Shown: one piece after another, positions 35,264 through 45,242 of the stretch
Position numbering within the stretch: the first letter of the stretch is position 1
How the letters are laid out: each line of letters starts with the position of its first letter
NCBI GenBank assembly: GCA_016647705.1
Contig: CM028336.1
Coordinates: 10,424,880-10,488,879 of the forward strand
DNA from: Eucommia ulmoides
Lineage: Eukaryota; Streptophyta; Magnoliopsida; Garryales; Eucommiaceae
Length of the DNA stretch: 64,000 bases
Reading direction: 5' to 3'
Notes under the pieces: model-generated
What the model saw: the letters and a program-made list of their open reading frames with translations, nothing else
The model's database searches: none
Told to the model about the DNA's origin: nothing
Position numbers and translations under genes: made by a program

Positions 35264-36803
35264 AAAAAATAATACCCTTAAAATAGTACCGCTATACTGA
35301 TGTAGTATGAGTTCAAGTATGGTGTCGAACCACAGAGATCGGTGTTATGATTATCAATTTCAATTATTTTTCTTTTTTTGAATAAAATGAGTTTTGGTTT
35401 TGAAACGCAAGAAAATAAAATAATAAATTTAGATAATGAATATAGGGAACCGGATTAAGAATTATGGATTTCTTATTTTGGGATTATATTTTTCTCGTAT
35501 TTTTTTTTAATTCAGATTTGTGTAAACGAGGGTTCTCAACTACAAGCCGGAACTACTAAGAAAAATTAGATTTATTATTTTTCGGCATGACTTATCTTCG
35601 GGATGTAATTCCTACGTTACTCTAATTTAGGGTGAATTACAATCTAGACATAAACTATCTAAACTAATAATTAAATCCTAAGAATACGATTATATGATCG
35701 TTAGATCTAGACCACAGGTACTAGATCTAACGTTCTAGTAAAAATTGAATCTAAAATCGAAATCTCTACAAGGACATTTCTAGATTAAATTCAATCACAA
35801 ATTAAACTATATTTTAAGCACAAATTTCATCATCATATAATTGTTCACACATAACCTAAAATTAATCCAACAATACAATATTACATAAATAAAAATACAT
35901 ACCACAATCCTAACCCGGTTAGGAGAAGATTGGTCGTTCATTGATTTGTTTTTCATTTGATCTTTGATATAATCAACAAGATTCAAAATGACCAAGCTCT
36001 AAAACAATTCGGCAGTCCAACCAATGAAAACCAAAGAAGAACTAAAATTATAAAATAAAAAGAAGGAAAAAAAATGAATAATCCCCCTACCTACTGTCGG
36101 TTTCCTTCTTAAAAAGAGAAAAGAAAACTTGAAAAAATCAAAAGTCCAAGCATTTTTCTTACTACCGCCACATACAACATATATATAGTGAAAGAAAAAA
36201 AAAACATGGCTAGCCCTAGAGGAGAAGAAAGAATTGCATTTTGACCTCTCTAATTTGTTGTCCTTTTCTTTTGACTCCAAATCTCTTTAAATGGGCCTAA
36301 TTGCCCATTAATTGCAAGAAACGCTGGCCCAGTAGGGCCTGGTCTTATCCGCTTTAAAACAAGCCAAATTTGGTCTGCTGACAAGGCTCGAACGCCTTGT
36401 GCGTGCGACACATCTGGCAGATAGATACAGTTAACTTCGGACGAATGTATCTTTCTCATATGATCTCCGATTTTGCCTTGTGACCAGTCGTTAGAAAGCT
36501 TATAGAGTCTAATTGCATATGCAACTTGTTTCATTCCAAAATTCTAACTACGTAATTAGTTATGGCCAAACAAAGTAGATAGTGATCTTCATTCTTATGT
36601 CGCCAACCGCGACTTTTATCCGCTTGATTATTTTCTTGTGCATTTTTCTTCCAAAAAGTGCTCTTTTTTTTCTTTTTTTTCTTTTTTATCTAATTCTTCA
36701 AATCTATAAAAATAAATAAAATAAATTAATTCTACTAACTTAATTTATTTAAAGCAATAACAAAATTTAGATTAACGATATTAGATTACGTAAAATGTGA
36801 CAC
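35264..36803. mobile_element. Unclassified 1.54-kb insertion in element C
   Basis: Flanked by GATCACT (35257-35263 and 36804-36810), a perfect 7-bp duplication. Gag sequence resumes on the right with TTCCCATCATACTTCTC, matching the phrase that follows gag copy 1 at about 35000. Left end AAAAAATAATACCCTTAAAA; a nearby GGTGTCGAACCACAGAGATC is a phrase of a dispersed plant repeat I have seen but cannot name. No terminal repeats, transposase or poly-A tail. A 94-codon minus-strand frame (36250-36534) has no recognised domain. Confidence 0.65.
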
Positions 36804-37365
36804 GATCACTTTCCCATCATACTTCTCGAACTATGTGGGGTTGAACTTTTCTTAGAGTAGTCCAACCAAGATGTTTGAGGTAAATGGAATCTCAATTTCT
36901 TTCAACAGCGTATCTAGTTCATCGAGGGGTAGATTTCTCTTATCCTTACTTCTGGGCTGTTGCTGTGAATCAACGATCTCAATTCTGCTAAACACCCTTA
37001 TTTTCGGTGGCTAGTTGCTAGCATCTCCCTAGACAGCCTTTCCCCTTAAGATGGTGGGTCTGCAAACCCTGGAAACTTTGCTTGTTCTTTTAAATTGTTA
37101 TTAACGGGAGGGGGTTGTGGTGCGCTTTTGGCGATTTGCTACTCCATCCACTTGATTACATCCACCATTTCTAATATTTTCCCCATAAAAGCGTCGATTT
37201 TTGAATCAGTGCTCTGTATCTCTAGTGGAGGGTTAGCACGAACTTGTTCGGACACTCCTATAGGAACCTCATTGTTAGCTGGTGGTGGAATGTCACTGCT
37301 TTGACTTGGTACTGCTCCTCTTACTTGTGGTTGCCTCATTATTACGACGGTAAGATTTTCTATTA

Positions 37366-37389
37366 GCGTTTCCCACAAGCGGAGCTAAA
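37366..37389 (-). other. Primer-binding site region of element C
   Basis: Directly inside the 5' LTR, the minus strand reads TTTAGCTCCGCTTGTGGGAA, resembling the TGGCGCCGTTTGTGGGAA primer sites of Tat-like elements. Confidence 0.6.
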
Positions 37390-38039
37390 TGATGTTGCCA
37401 AAACTTCTCAACACGTGCAATCGACCTCACGTGCTAAAAACCCTATCAACTTCTTCTTTCCACCCACAAAATTGATTAGTTCTTAAGGGGGACATCGGTA
37501 TGGTGTCGGCCAAAGAACCTCCAACGTGAAAATAAGTAAGTCTATTTATGAAGAAAACTTAAGAACTTGAATCAATCATCCAAATAAAATGATAATACCT
37601 TCCATCTATATAGACTTAGTAGATCATTGTTGTTCCGTTGGTGAGGTCGCCTGTTTCATGATTTTCTCCTAATAGCATGGGATATGGCCATGATCTCCTC
37701 TATTAAACTAGGAAAATATATTTGTAATGTTCCTCTCATCAAATATGGGCCATTATAGTTAGTCGGTAGTAGTGTTCCTTATGCATGAGGGACGTGGAGG
37801 TTATGGGCTGACCTGTTCTTGGCCTTCTCACCGTGGGTTCTAATTACCCATTGTTGGGCCTGCTTGCGAGATTTGCTTTGCTTGTGTATTGAACCACTAA
37901 GGTCTTTTTTCTGATGGGCTTGAACGCTCAGCCCAGATTATATATTGGGTTACGTCTTTCGGGTAGAATCATCGACCTGATCTGACCTACGAAGATACTC
38001 AAGCCTCTAATAGTCACGAGCAAAAGTTTTCCCATATCA
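37390..38039 (-). repeat. Right (5') LTR of element C
   Basis: 650 bp, TGATGTTGCC to CCCATATCA, matching 24696-25347 along its whole length. Confidence 0.9.
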
Positions 38040-38044
38040 AGTTG

Positions 38045-38966
38045 CATATGTTGAAAAATGTTGGCATTTTTTTTTGTAAATTTGATGAAGAAATAAGAAT
38101 ATTTTTGTCCAAAATAAGTTTGGTGGGATTAGTATAAAATGTCCAAAAATTTTAAACTTTATGGGATAAAATTTTAAAACAGGGTACTATTGACTAAAAG
38201 CTCATATTATCCTTTTTAAAGGGGATTTTTATTATTTAGTCCTCCAAAGTAATATAAATTATTAAAAAGACCCCCAACTGTTGAAAATAAGTTTTTGGTT
38301 CTCCAAGATTTTTTTGAAAAGAATCCCTGTTCTTTAACCATGTCTGACCTTTAATTTACAAATTTTGTCATTCTTCAAAATCTGTAACCATGTACATAAA
38401 AATGGAAAGTTCCTTTATCATGGAACAACTCATGTGTAAAGAAATCAAAATTACAAACGTTTCCAATGTAAAAAAAAAAAAAAAAAAACTAAAAAAAAAA
38501 TCATTTTAATGTACAACTTGCGTGCTTCATTTTGATATACATATTTTTTTATTTTTTATAAAAAAAAAATACAATTTTTTTATTGTTTAAAGCACAACAA
38601 TGTGAATGTTTACACGTGAGTAAACAAAAGTGTTAATGTTTATATATATATTACTGTAAGAGTTATTTATTTTCAAGTGGTGTAAACATTTACATTAGCA
38701 CAATACTATTGTGAATACTCACACTGATAAATATTTATAAAGTTTGGTGCTTTGAGAGTTGATGTTTCGAAAATGTGTAAATATTCACACTAGAATAAAT
38801 AGTATAATGAATGTTCACATTAATAATATTTATTAAGTCTGATACTTTAAAAGTTGTTGTTTCAAATAATTGAACATTTACAACAGTATCATTGGGAATG
38901 TTAATAAAAAAATCAAGAATATTCGAATATTTTAATATTCAAATATACAAATATTATACTCTTGTA
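38045..38966. other. AT-rich DNA with a decayed 98-bp duplication
   Basis: No gene. Poly-A tracts near 38471-38510 and 38561-38570. Segments starting near 38714 and 38811 (CACACTGATAAATATTTATA versus CACATTAATAATATTTATTA) look like an old tandem duplication. Repeated TGTAAATATTCACA-like inverted phrases occur. Confidence 0.4.
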
Positions 38967-39558
38967 TAGAAGTGGCAGCAGGTGGGTTGGGATTTGGGCC
39001 AAAATCATAGAACAAACTAATACTATGCGGGTTTGGCTAATTTGAATTATGGACCACCCAATAATGTGTGGGTTAGGGTGCACGGGTTGAATAGTTTAAA
39101 TCGTGGGCTACCCAATAATGTGCGAGTTGGGTCTATTTTCAAGTTGGGCTAATGAGAACTATGGGTTGCCCAAGTATTTTCGGGTTGTACTTTGAAATAT
39201 AATAAATATTGCTAAAAAGAAAAGTCGTTGCATTATTAAAATTTGCAGAAAAATTGGCACAAAATTACAGTAACACAAAAACAAGAACAAAACTACAATA
39301 TAATTTGTAAACCATTAAGAAAAAAAAATACAAACGTAAATAATAAAGTCTAAACTAGCAAATTTAGTACATACTATGGGTGAGCAGTGAGCGGGTTGGG
39401 TCAAACCAGCAGATCAAACTAATATTATGCGGGTTAGGTTAATTTGAACCGTGAACTGCCCAATAATGCGTGGATTACTATGGGTAGTTTGCATTTCGGT
39501 GTGAGTGTTGCAGTTTGGGCAAGTTTAGCAGGTAGACCCAACTCGCTGCACACCCCTA
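38967..39558. mobile_element. hAT-like MITE, copy 2
   Basis: 592 bp from TAGAAGTGGCAGC to CACACCCCTA, flanked by CTCTTGTA (38959-38966) and CTTTTGTA (39559-39566), 7 of 8 identical, as for hAT target duplications. Same family as 18058-18601, sharing GGACCACCCAATAATG, GTGGGCTACCCAATAATG and TTGAAATATAATAAAT. A second, partial start (GGGTGAGCAGTGAGCGGGTT, about 39384) suggests an internal duplication or nested copy. Confidence 0.75.
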
Positions 39559-39766
39559 CTTTTGTATAATGTTGTGAATGTTCACACTATTATGAAATAG
39601 TAGCTCGCACTGCACTAAATTTAATGTGATTATCGGTATGAATATTTAGATTTTTGTGAATTGTTGTGTACTGTTGTAAATGTTCAGGGAATGAAAATAC
39701 AATTTATAAAAATCTATTTACAATAGGATTATCTTAGTTTACCTTTAGATGTGTAATACAAAGGCC

Positions 39767-40028
39767 ACATCCTAGAAACGAGACATTTCTTTCAAAATAA
39801 TCCCCAAGTTTTACTGCTCTAGTCTCTTTCAACAATGGTAGCCTCGTCCTTGCCATTCATCTATGGTTTGAGGCGTCGTCGTTGCTGTTCAAGATTTATG
39901 ATTGTCGCCGATCTACGGTTTGAGGCAATCTACGGTTTGTCGTTGTCGCCGTTCAAGATCTCCTTCAATAATGGCAACCTCATTCTCGTCGTTTATCTAT
40001 GGCTTGAGGCATCGCCGTCGCCATTAAA
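39767..40028. repeat. GC-rich repeat, left copy
   Basis: Gene-like in composition (GTCGCCGTTCAAGATCTCC), with a 74-codon open frame from 39835 but no recognised protein. About 39893-40028 is homologous to 42220-42343 across the LTR that separates them. Confidence 0.45.
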
Positions 40029-40029
40029 G

Positions 40030-42220
40030 AGTTTCATTCAAGATAATATCATGAAGTAAGTATGAAGGATGCAGAGATGGACATTAAAAAGTATTGAAGA
40101 TTCTGAAGATACTAGGTGAAAACAATTTAAATCTATTTTACTCTTAATGTATCTTAATTAGGATCACACACGACACAAAAATGATTTATATTTATATGTA
40201 TTTTAATTAAGATTCTAATTATTGTTCAAATATTTGCTCCAATGTGAAATTAAAAAAGAACGATTGACCTAAGCAAGATTAGTATTTAAAAATGAATACT
40301 GGTGTCAATTAAATTAACCGAGAAAAGAAATCGATTAAAGAGGTTAAAACGTTGATGTTTGGAGTTGAAATAAATTGAGTAGTGGGTGTTACAGTAAGGA
40401 TCGGTCAACCGATAGGCAAGGTTTGAAAAATGTGGAGTCTCTTAATCGATTAGTCAACTGACCAGGAGAGACCAGTTAACCGATGGCTGAAAGAAAAACT
40501 CTCTGTATCGATCGGTCGACCGACCATCGATGATCAATCAACCTACCAGGGTCGAAAATAGGTCTGAGGAAGCATCCTATCTTGATTGGTAAACCGACCC
40601 ATGGGGGATCGGTTAACTGACCAGTGTCTGAAAAATAACTTAGATACATCTTTTATCCATCGGTCAACAGATGGACAGAGGTCAGTCAACCGACTGTGTT
40701 GTTACAGTTTTGAGAATTTTGAGGAACTATTAAAAAATTAGCTGTTTTTGAGATATCTAAGCATGATATTGTGGGGATTTGGATATATTAATGATGTGAT
40801 ACACTTATTTTATTATCCCTATAGATATGGTACACATATTTGAAGTGTTTCTCAATTTGGTACATTTAATATTTTCTATCTTTATGATTTAAGATTGAGA
40901 AATAATGTGGGGACCAAATTGAATATTTTAAAAGTCATATTTAAGTGAATTGGACCAGGATTAGATGATATTGATATATGGGGTTTATATGTGTATTTAA
41001 TTGTCATATCTTGAGGAAACGAGTCGTTAGAGGGCCTATTTCAAATCAGCTTAAATAGACCTACGTTTTTTGAGATCAATACATCACTTCCCTCAAGAAT
41101 TAAGAGTTCCTGAGTTTTTTACGAGTTGTTATTCTGAGATTATATCGAGGGATCACTTGTGAGGTCATTTGTGAGAAAAGTTATTGAGTTAAGGCACTAA
41201 GCATTTTGGTGCCACCTATCTAAGTTGTCTTGCGATTCAATTTACAATCTTTCGATGTTATCCTAGTGAGATCTTTCCAAACTTTTGATTTTTATTGTGA
41301 TTTTATATTATTATTGTTTGCTTGGTTATAAGATCTTTGTGAAATCGTTTTTTAACTTTAAAGAGCATAAAAATTCTTTTAAAATAATTTTTGTGATTAT
41401 CTGATTACGTGCTTATTTTTATGCTACCCATATCTATTATAATCAGATATTAAATTCCTCATGTAAAATTCTATCACTAGTAAATTCGAGACATTAATTG
41501 AGCTTAATTGATTTAAGGTAGAAGAAGCTCCGAGTGGGAAGAAATTCATTAATTCTTGTAATTGGTGAGTTTGTGTTGATTAGATACTATTAGGAGTATT
41601 TAGTTAAGGGTAGCTTGAATTTTAATCTTTTCCGGGAAAAAGATTTAGGCTTAAAAATGTTAGGTTGCTCTTTTCCCTTGAAAAGAGTTAGGCTTGATTC
41701 TTCCTGATTAGAATTAAATTTGTATGAATTGTAACGGTTCCATCCTTACCGGTGAAAATGATACTTGGAGTGATTTGTGAGGTTTGATTCTTAGCCTGAT
41801 AAAAGAATTAAGTTAGTCTTAACCTGCAAAAAGATAAGATTCTTCCTTAACTTGTGAATTTTTTTTTGTAAATGTTGATTTTGAGCTTGTGAAAATAATC
41901 ATTGTAAGGGTTTGGTTCTTACCTGTTAAAGGGATCAAGTGGTTTAGTTGGTGCAAATCTCCGTGAGACTCGGAGGACTGAATTAGTCAAGAGTAACTTG
42001 GTGAACCAGGATATATCCATGTGTGCTGCACTTTTTACTTTATCTATTTTTTTTATTTAGGTATGCACCTAGATTTAATAACACTTATCCACTGCATTAT
42101 AAAGATAATAATCGATTTAGGATAAATTGATTATTTAAGTGTTGAAAATATTAAAATTTGTTTAAATTTTTATAACTATCCAATTCACTCCCTCCTCTTG
42201 GGCAGCTCATTGGGCCAACA
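40030..42220 (+). mobile_element. Copia-type LTR with GTCGAC repeats, copy 1
   Basis: Homologous to the solo LTR at 49375-51502 over most of its length: CTTAATTAGGATCACACACG area, GAAGCTCCGAGTGGG, GTGAACCAG, then CCTCTTGGGC and the end GGGCCAACA. Near 40390-40700 it has many copies of ATCGGTCRACCGAC-type motifs. Compared with the other copy it seems to lack roughly the first 90 bases, so the left edge is approximate. No internal coding region in view. Probably Ty1/copia. Confidence 0.65.
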
Positions 42221-42640
42221 CTATGGTTGTCGTCAATCTACAGTTTAAGGTGATCTACAGTTTGTTGTTGTCACCGTTCAAGATCTCCTTCAACAAGTGG
42301 AAGTCAATCTAAGGTTTAAGGCATCACCGTCGCTATTAAAGATCCGATCTGCGATTGTCTCCATTGTCATTCATATTCTCATTTGTGAATATGGTCGAAC
42401 GATCAACCATCGACAATATTCATCTCTCTCGAGACCGTCTCTTGCCGTGAAAAACCCTAACTACATCGCTATTGTTCAATCGCCGTTCATTGTCATTGTT
42501 GTTGTCCAACTTACCACTGTCTTCTTTTTATCTCCCAATCCAAATTCATGATTTCAAAGCCAATCTCCTCTCTCAAAAACCCTAATTTCAACGCCAAAAT
42601 CGTGGTCGTCGTACTTACAGTCGCAGACCTTGAATCATTG
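42221..42640. repeat. GC-rich repeat, right copy
   Basis: Resumes the gene-like repeat of 39893-40028 (ATCTACAGTTTAAGGTGATC; GTTCAAGATCTCCTTCAACA) and runs on into CCCTAA-containing non-coding DNA. An 84-codon open frame (42297-42551) has no recognised domain. Confidence 0.4.
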
Positions 42641-42803
42641 TTTTGGAAGAGTTTTTTTGGAAAGATAGTGATTAACCTAATGAACTTTCTATTGTAGTTC
42701 TCATGATTTATGGAAAGATAGTAATGTGAGTTTTTTATATTTTATCAATATTTGAGGACTAATCTCTATATAGTATTTTGGAAGAGTTTTTTTGTCAACA
42801 TAA

Positions 42804-42919
42804 CTCTTTGATTGATTGATTCGTTATAGTAACTCTTAAATTAGGTTTAAAGAATACAAATCTCTTTGATTGATTGATTCGTTATAGTAACTCTTAAATT
42901 AGGTTTAAAGAATACAAAT
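42804..42919. repeat. 58-bp tandem duplication
   Basis: CTCTTTGATTGATTGATTCG recurs at 42804 and 42862 and the two 58-bp copies are essentially identical, so this is a recent local duplication. Confidence 0.88.
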
Positions 42920-43237
42920 CTCTTGGATGTTATTTGTTATCAAAATTTATAAAAAAAAATCTAATAAATTGTCATTGAAATTAATAACTTATCCATAATT
43001 TTTTTAATAATAAACAATTAGTAAGAAAAATTAATAAATTTTCTTGAAATTAATAATTAATAATTAATAATTTTTATGTTTATTTTTTTAAATTTTTTAT
43101 CTTTAATTTCTCAGTTGACTGAAATTAATTTATCAAATCTATCGAAACAACATTAATTAAATAAAAATTTAAATTTGATACCATAATTAATATATTAAGT
43201 TAACTACTAATAATCTAAAAATAAGTTGGTAAATGTT

Positions 43238-43372
43238 AAGGCCGATGTAGCGGAGTGCGCTTTTAAGATCGCCCAGGAGATGATTCATTGAGGTGCTGAG
43301 TAAGTTGGCCTGAACAACAACTTACTGTAAAACTTTAAAAAACAAAAAAAAAAAAAAAAAAAAAAAAAAAAG
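43238..43372 (+). mobile_element. SINE 3' fragment, copy 2
   Basis: Only the 3' half of the SINE found at 23740 and 59235: AAGATCGCCCAGGAGATGAT, AAGTTGGCCTGAACAACAAC, ACTTACTGTAAAA, then a long A tract. The tRNA-related 5' part is missing, as in 5'-truncated retroposons. Confidence 0.75.
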
Positions 43373-44173
43373 ATAAATTATTTGAAGTATAATTTAGGAT
43401 TTCCGTACACTTTAGGATTTAAATTGAAAACCTTTTTTATTTATTTTACCTAGTTACCATATATTGTATTTTCCACATTAAATGACTTTCTTTGAAAGAA
43501 AAATTATTTTTTAAAAAAAGGAAAGGCATAATCTCTATCATGCGCTCTAAGTGGTGGCGGCCCCACACCAGATTAAAAAAGGCGAGGCACAACATTTGAC
43601 CCCTGGAGAGTGGAAATTGCCCTTTCGCGTAACCACTAGAATAATATCCTCTCGTAGACGGCAATTCAACTCCACACCAGATTTATGACCGTTTCACCTT
43701 CTCTCTCTCTAGAACCACCCCTCTTTTCATATACTACATTTTCCACCCTCTATATTTGGATAATTTCAAATTTGGACTCCTTAAGTTTTTTTAATTCTTG
43801 ACTTATCACTCTAAAATTATGGATTTGATGTTTAGCTTCACCAATTAAGCACTCTTAAGAAAAAAAAATATTAATACAATAAAAATTTACCAATGCATAA
43901 TGAATTTTAGATACGAGATTAGGATACAATTGTGGTGATAACTTCTTGTCCAAGTTCTAAAGAAATCTTTAATATGATGATATAATGTACAAATTATATT
44001 TTATAATAATCGAGTTAATTTTACGTTTTCACTTTCTTAACAGAGATCGTTATCATATCAAACACAATAATTACAAAAAAAAAAAAAAAAAGTTTGTGTT
44101 TTGGGTTTATGAAAAGATACAATAATGTTGAATCATATTTTGCTTTTTACCCATTAACAAGTAATACAACAAG

Positions 44174-44291
44174 ACAGGACTCATGTGGTGTCCTAGTGAT
44201 AGGGTCACCACCCCCCACACAGGTGGTGCAGGGTTCGAGTCCTATCGTGTGCGTGAGTGTGGTGTGTGTGTGAGTTAAAAATAAAATAAAA
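44174..44291 (+). mobile_element. Short tRNA-derived SINE with 12-bp TSD
   Basis: 118-bp retroposon flanked by a perfect duplication, TAATACAACAAG (44162-44173 and 44292-44303). It has an A-box-like TGTCCTAGTGATAGGGTC near 44187-44206 and a perfect Pol III B box, GGTTCGAGTCC, at 44232-44242. It then has a GT-rich body and an A-rich tail (TTAAAAATAAAATAAAA). The intact TSD argues for a fairly recent insertion. It differs from the longer SINE family in this window. Confidence 0.8.
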
Positions 44292-44754
44292 TAATACAAC
44301 AAGTGATGTGAAATTAATTAATTAATTTATTAGATTATTTAGTAAGAAAATATAAATGAATATAATTTAATAATTAAATTGATGTGCAATAGGTTAAATA
44401 AGTTTCGTGTGACACAATTGATTATTGTGTCATGCCAATATATCGTATTGTTGTGCTAATGATCATGTCGTGTTCATAAGATCTAGATCCTCTTGTAATT
44501 TTTTTCTCTTTTTGTGTGCTACTGCACTTGTCCTTGGTTGAATCCAACAAATGATAAAAATCAATTGTCCAGTAAGTTATTTATTATCTGTTAGATTTAG
44601 CCAACACAACTCAAGCGCACACAATAAAAATCAAGTACAAAATTCAAAATTATTGTATTGTGTTCGTTGCATGTGATCGCGCTTAAGATAGCGGACGACA
44701 TGTCACGAAATACGATCTGATGACACAAGTTGCCAACATTAGGTTCCACTACAG

Positions 44755-44902
44755 GATAAATTTGGAAACACCCCTCCCCCCTCCCCCGTCCAAAAAAAAA
44801 AATCAAAATATTTCCTAAGTTAGTATTGTTGAAATATTGGAGTAAAACGAAAAGTAGTAAAAGAATACAAACATTGGGGGGGGGTGGAAAGTGTAATTTA
44901 TC
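44755..44902. mobile_element. 148-bp foldback MITE upstream of the SAUR gene
   Basis: Ends GATAAATTTGGAAACACCCC and, reverse complemented from the right, GATAAATTACACTTTCCACC, so arms pair over about 30 bp including C-run against G-run. No coding capacity. It lies 48 bp upstream of the TATA box of the SAUR32-like gene. Confidence 0.72.
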
Positions 44903-44950
44903 ATTTAGTGTGTAGATTAAGAAACCTCGGCCTTCTCCCAATTAACCTCC

Positions 44951-44958
44951 TATATAAA
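44951..44958 (+). promoter_or_regulatory. TATA box of the SAUR32-like gene
   Basis: TATATAAA in a CCTCC-TATATAAAA-CCCC context, 285 bases before the start codon. Transcription would begin about 25-35 bases downstream (near 44985), giving a C/T-rich leader of about 255 bases. Confidence 0.6.
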
Positions 44959-45019
44959 ACCCCTTTGGCTGCCTCAAAGAAATCCTCCGCCTGATTTCAT
45001 ATTCATCCCCAAAGCCCAT

Positions 45020-45052
45020 ATGCTTGTTATCTCTGAAACCCATATACCATGA
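45020..45052 (+). CDS. Short upstream ORF 1 (10 codons) in the SAUR leader
   Basis: ATG at 45020 reads MLVISETHIP and stops with TGA at 45050-45052. The stop overlaps the start of the next upstream ORF (ATGA). Downstream of the TATA box, so inside the expected transcript. Likely a regulatory uORF if translated; no evidence beyond position. Confidence 0.35.
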   Translation: MLVISETHIP

Positions 45053-45150
45053 GCAACATCCCAAGATCTCTAATAGATTCTTCTCTAACCCTCTTCAATC
45101 TGGCTATTTCCGCCTCCGATCCCTGGCCTTTCTCTATTCTTTCATTGTAA
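45049..45150 (+). CDS. Upstream ORF 2 (33 codons) in the SAUR leader
   Basis: ATG at 45049 opens MSNIPRSLIDSSLTLFNLAI and ends at TAA 45148-45150, 92 bases before the main ATG. It starts on the same four bases (ATGA) that end uORF 1. It is not in frame with the main protein. It could lower main-ORF translation; alternatively the true transcript may start further down and omit it. Confidence 0.35.
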   Translation: MSNIPRSLIDSSLTLFNLAISASDPWPFSILSL

Positions 45151-45242
45151 CCCTAAAAACCCAGAAATCATAACCCACAATTTCAGAAAAAACTACATAT
45201 ACTACCCCCCCTTTTTCGATTTTTTTCTGGGTTTTCCCCCAA

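Larger units (their letters stand above)
34100..37380 (-). pseudogene. gag remnant of element C, interrupted
   Basis: Minus strand. N-terminal part at 37139-37378 (MWETLIENLTVVIMRQPQVR, proline-rich). The capsid-like part at 34955-35242 has SALCRSFATTLKGFSLEWLH and SFMDFEKLFINRF. A zinc-knuckle region near 34215-34290 has YCDFHGDHGHNTNDCWELKK. The capsid segment is tandemly duplicated and an unrelated 1.54-kb sequence (35264-36803) sits inside. Broken. Confidence 0.85.
24696..38039 (-). mobile_element. Tat-like Ty3/gypsy LTR retrotransposon (broken), element C
   Basis: 13,344 bp bounded by a perfect TSD, AGTTG (24691-24695 and 38040-38044), with LTRs of about 650 bp ending TGATGTTGCC and CCCATATCA. 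Read on the minus strand: 5' LTR, primer site, gag, protease, RT, RNase H, integrase, a spacer with a 159-bp tandem array, an antisense gene block on the plus strand, purine tract, 3' LTR. Large size, RT sequence and an antisense ORF between integrase and 3' LTR fit the Tat lineage. Coding parts carry well over ten breaks. LTRs differ at roughly one site in eight to ten, so the copy is old, millions of years by usual plant rates. Confidence 0.9.

Noticed and set aside
36250-36534. 94-codon minus-strand frame in the 1.54-kb insertion
   Set aside because: No recognised domain and no similarity to transposase or integrase; kept only as a remark.
43446-43664. 72-codon minus-strand frame
   Set aside because: No domain, no promoter or start context, and surrounded by non-coding repeats.
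44597-44941. 114-codon minus-strand frame upstream of the SAUR gene
   Set aside because: Spans the foldback MITE and its C/G runs; hydrophobic and unlike any family.
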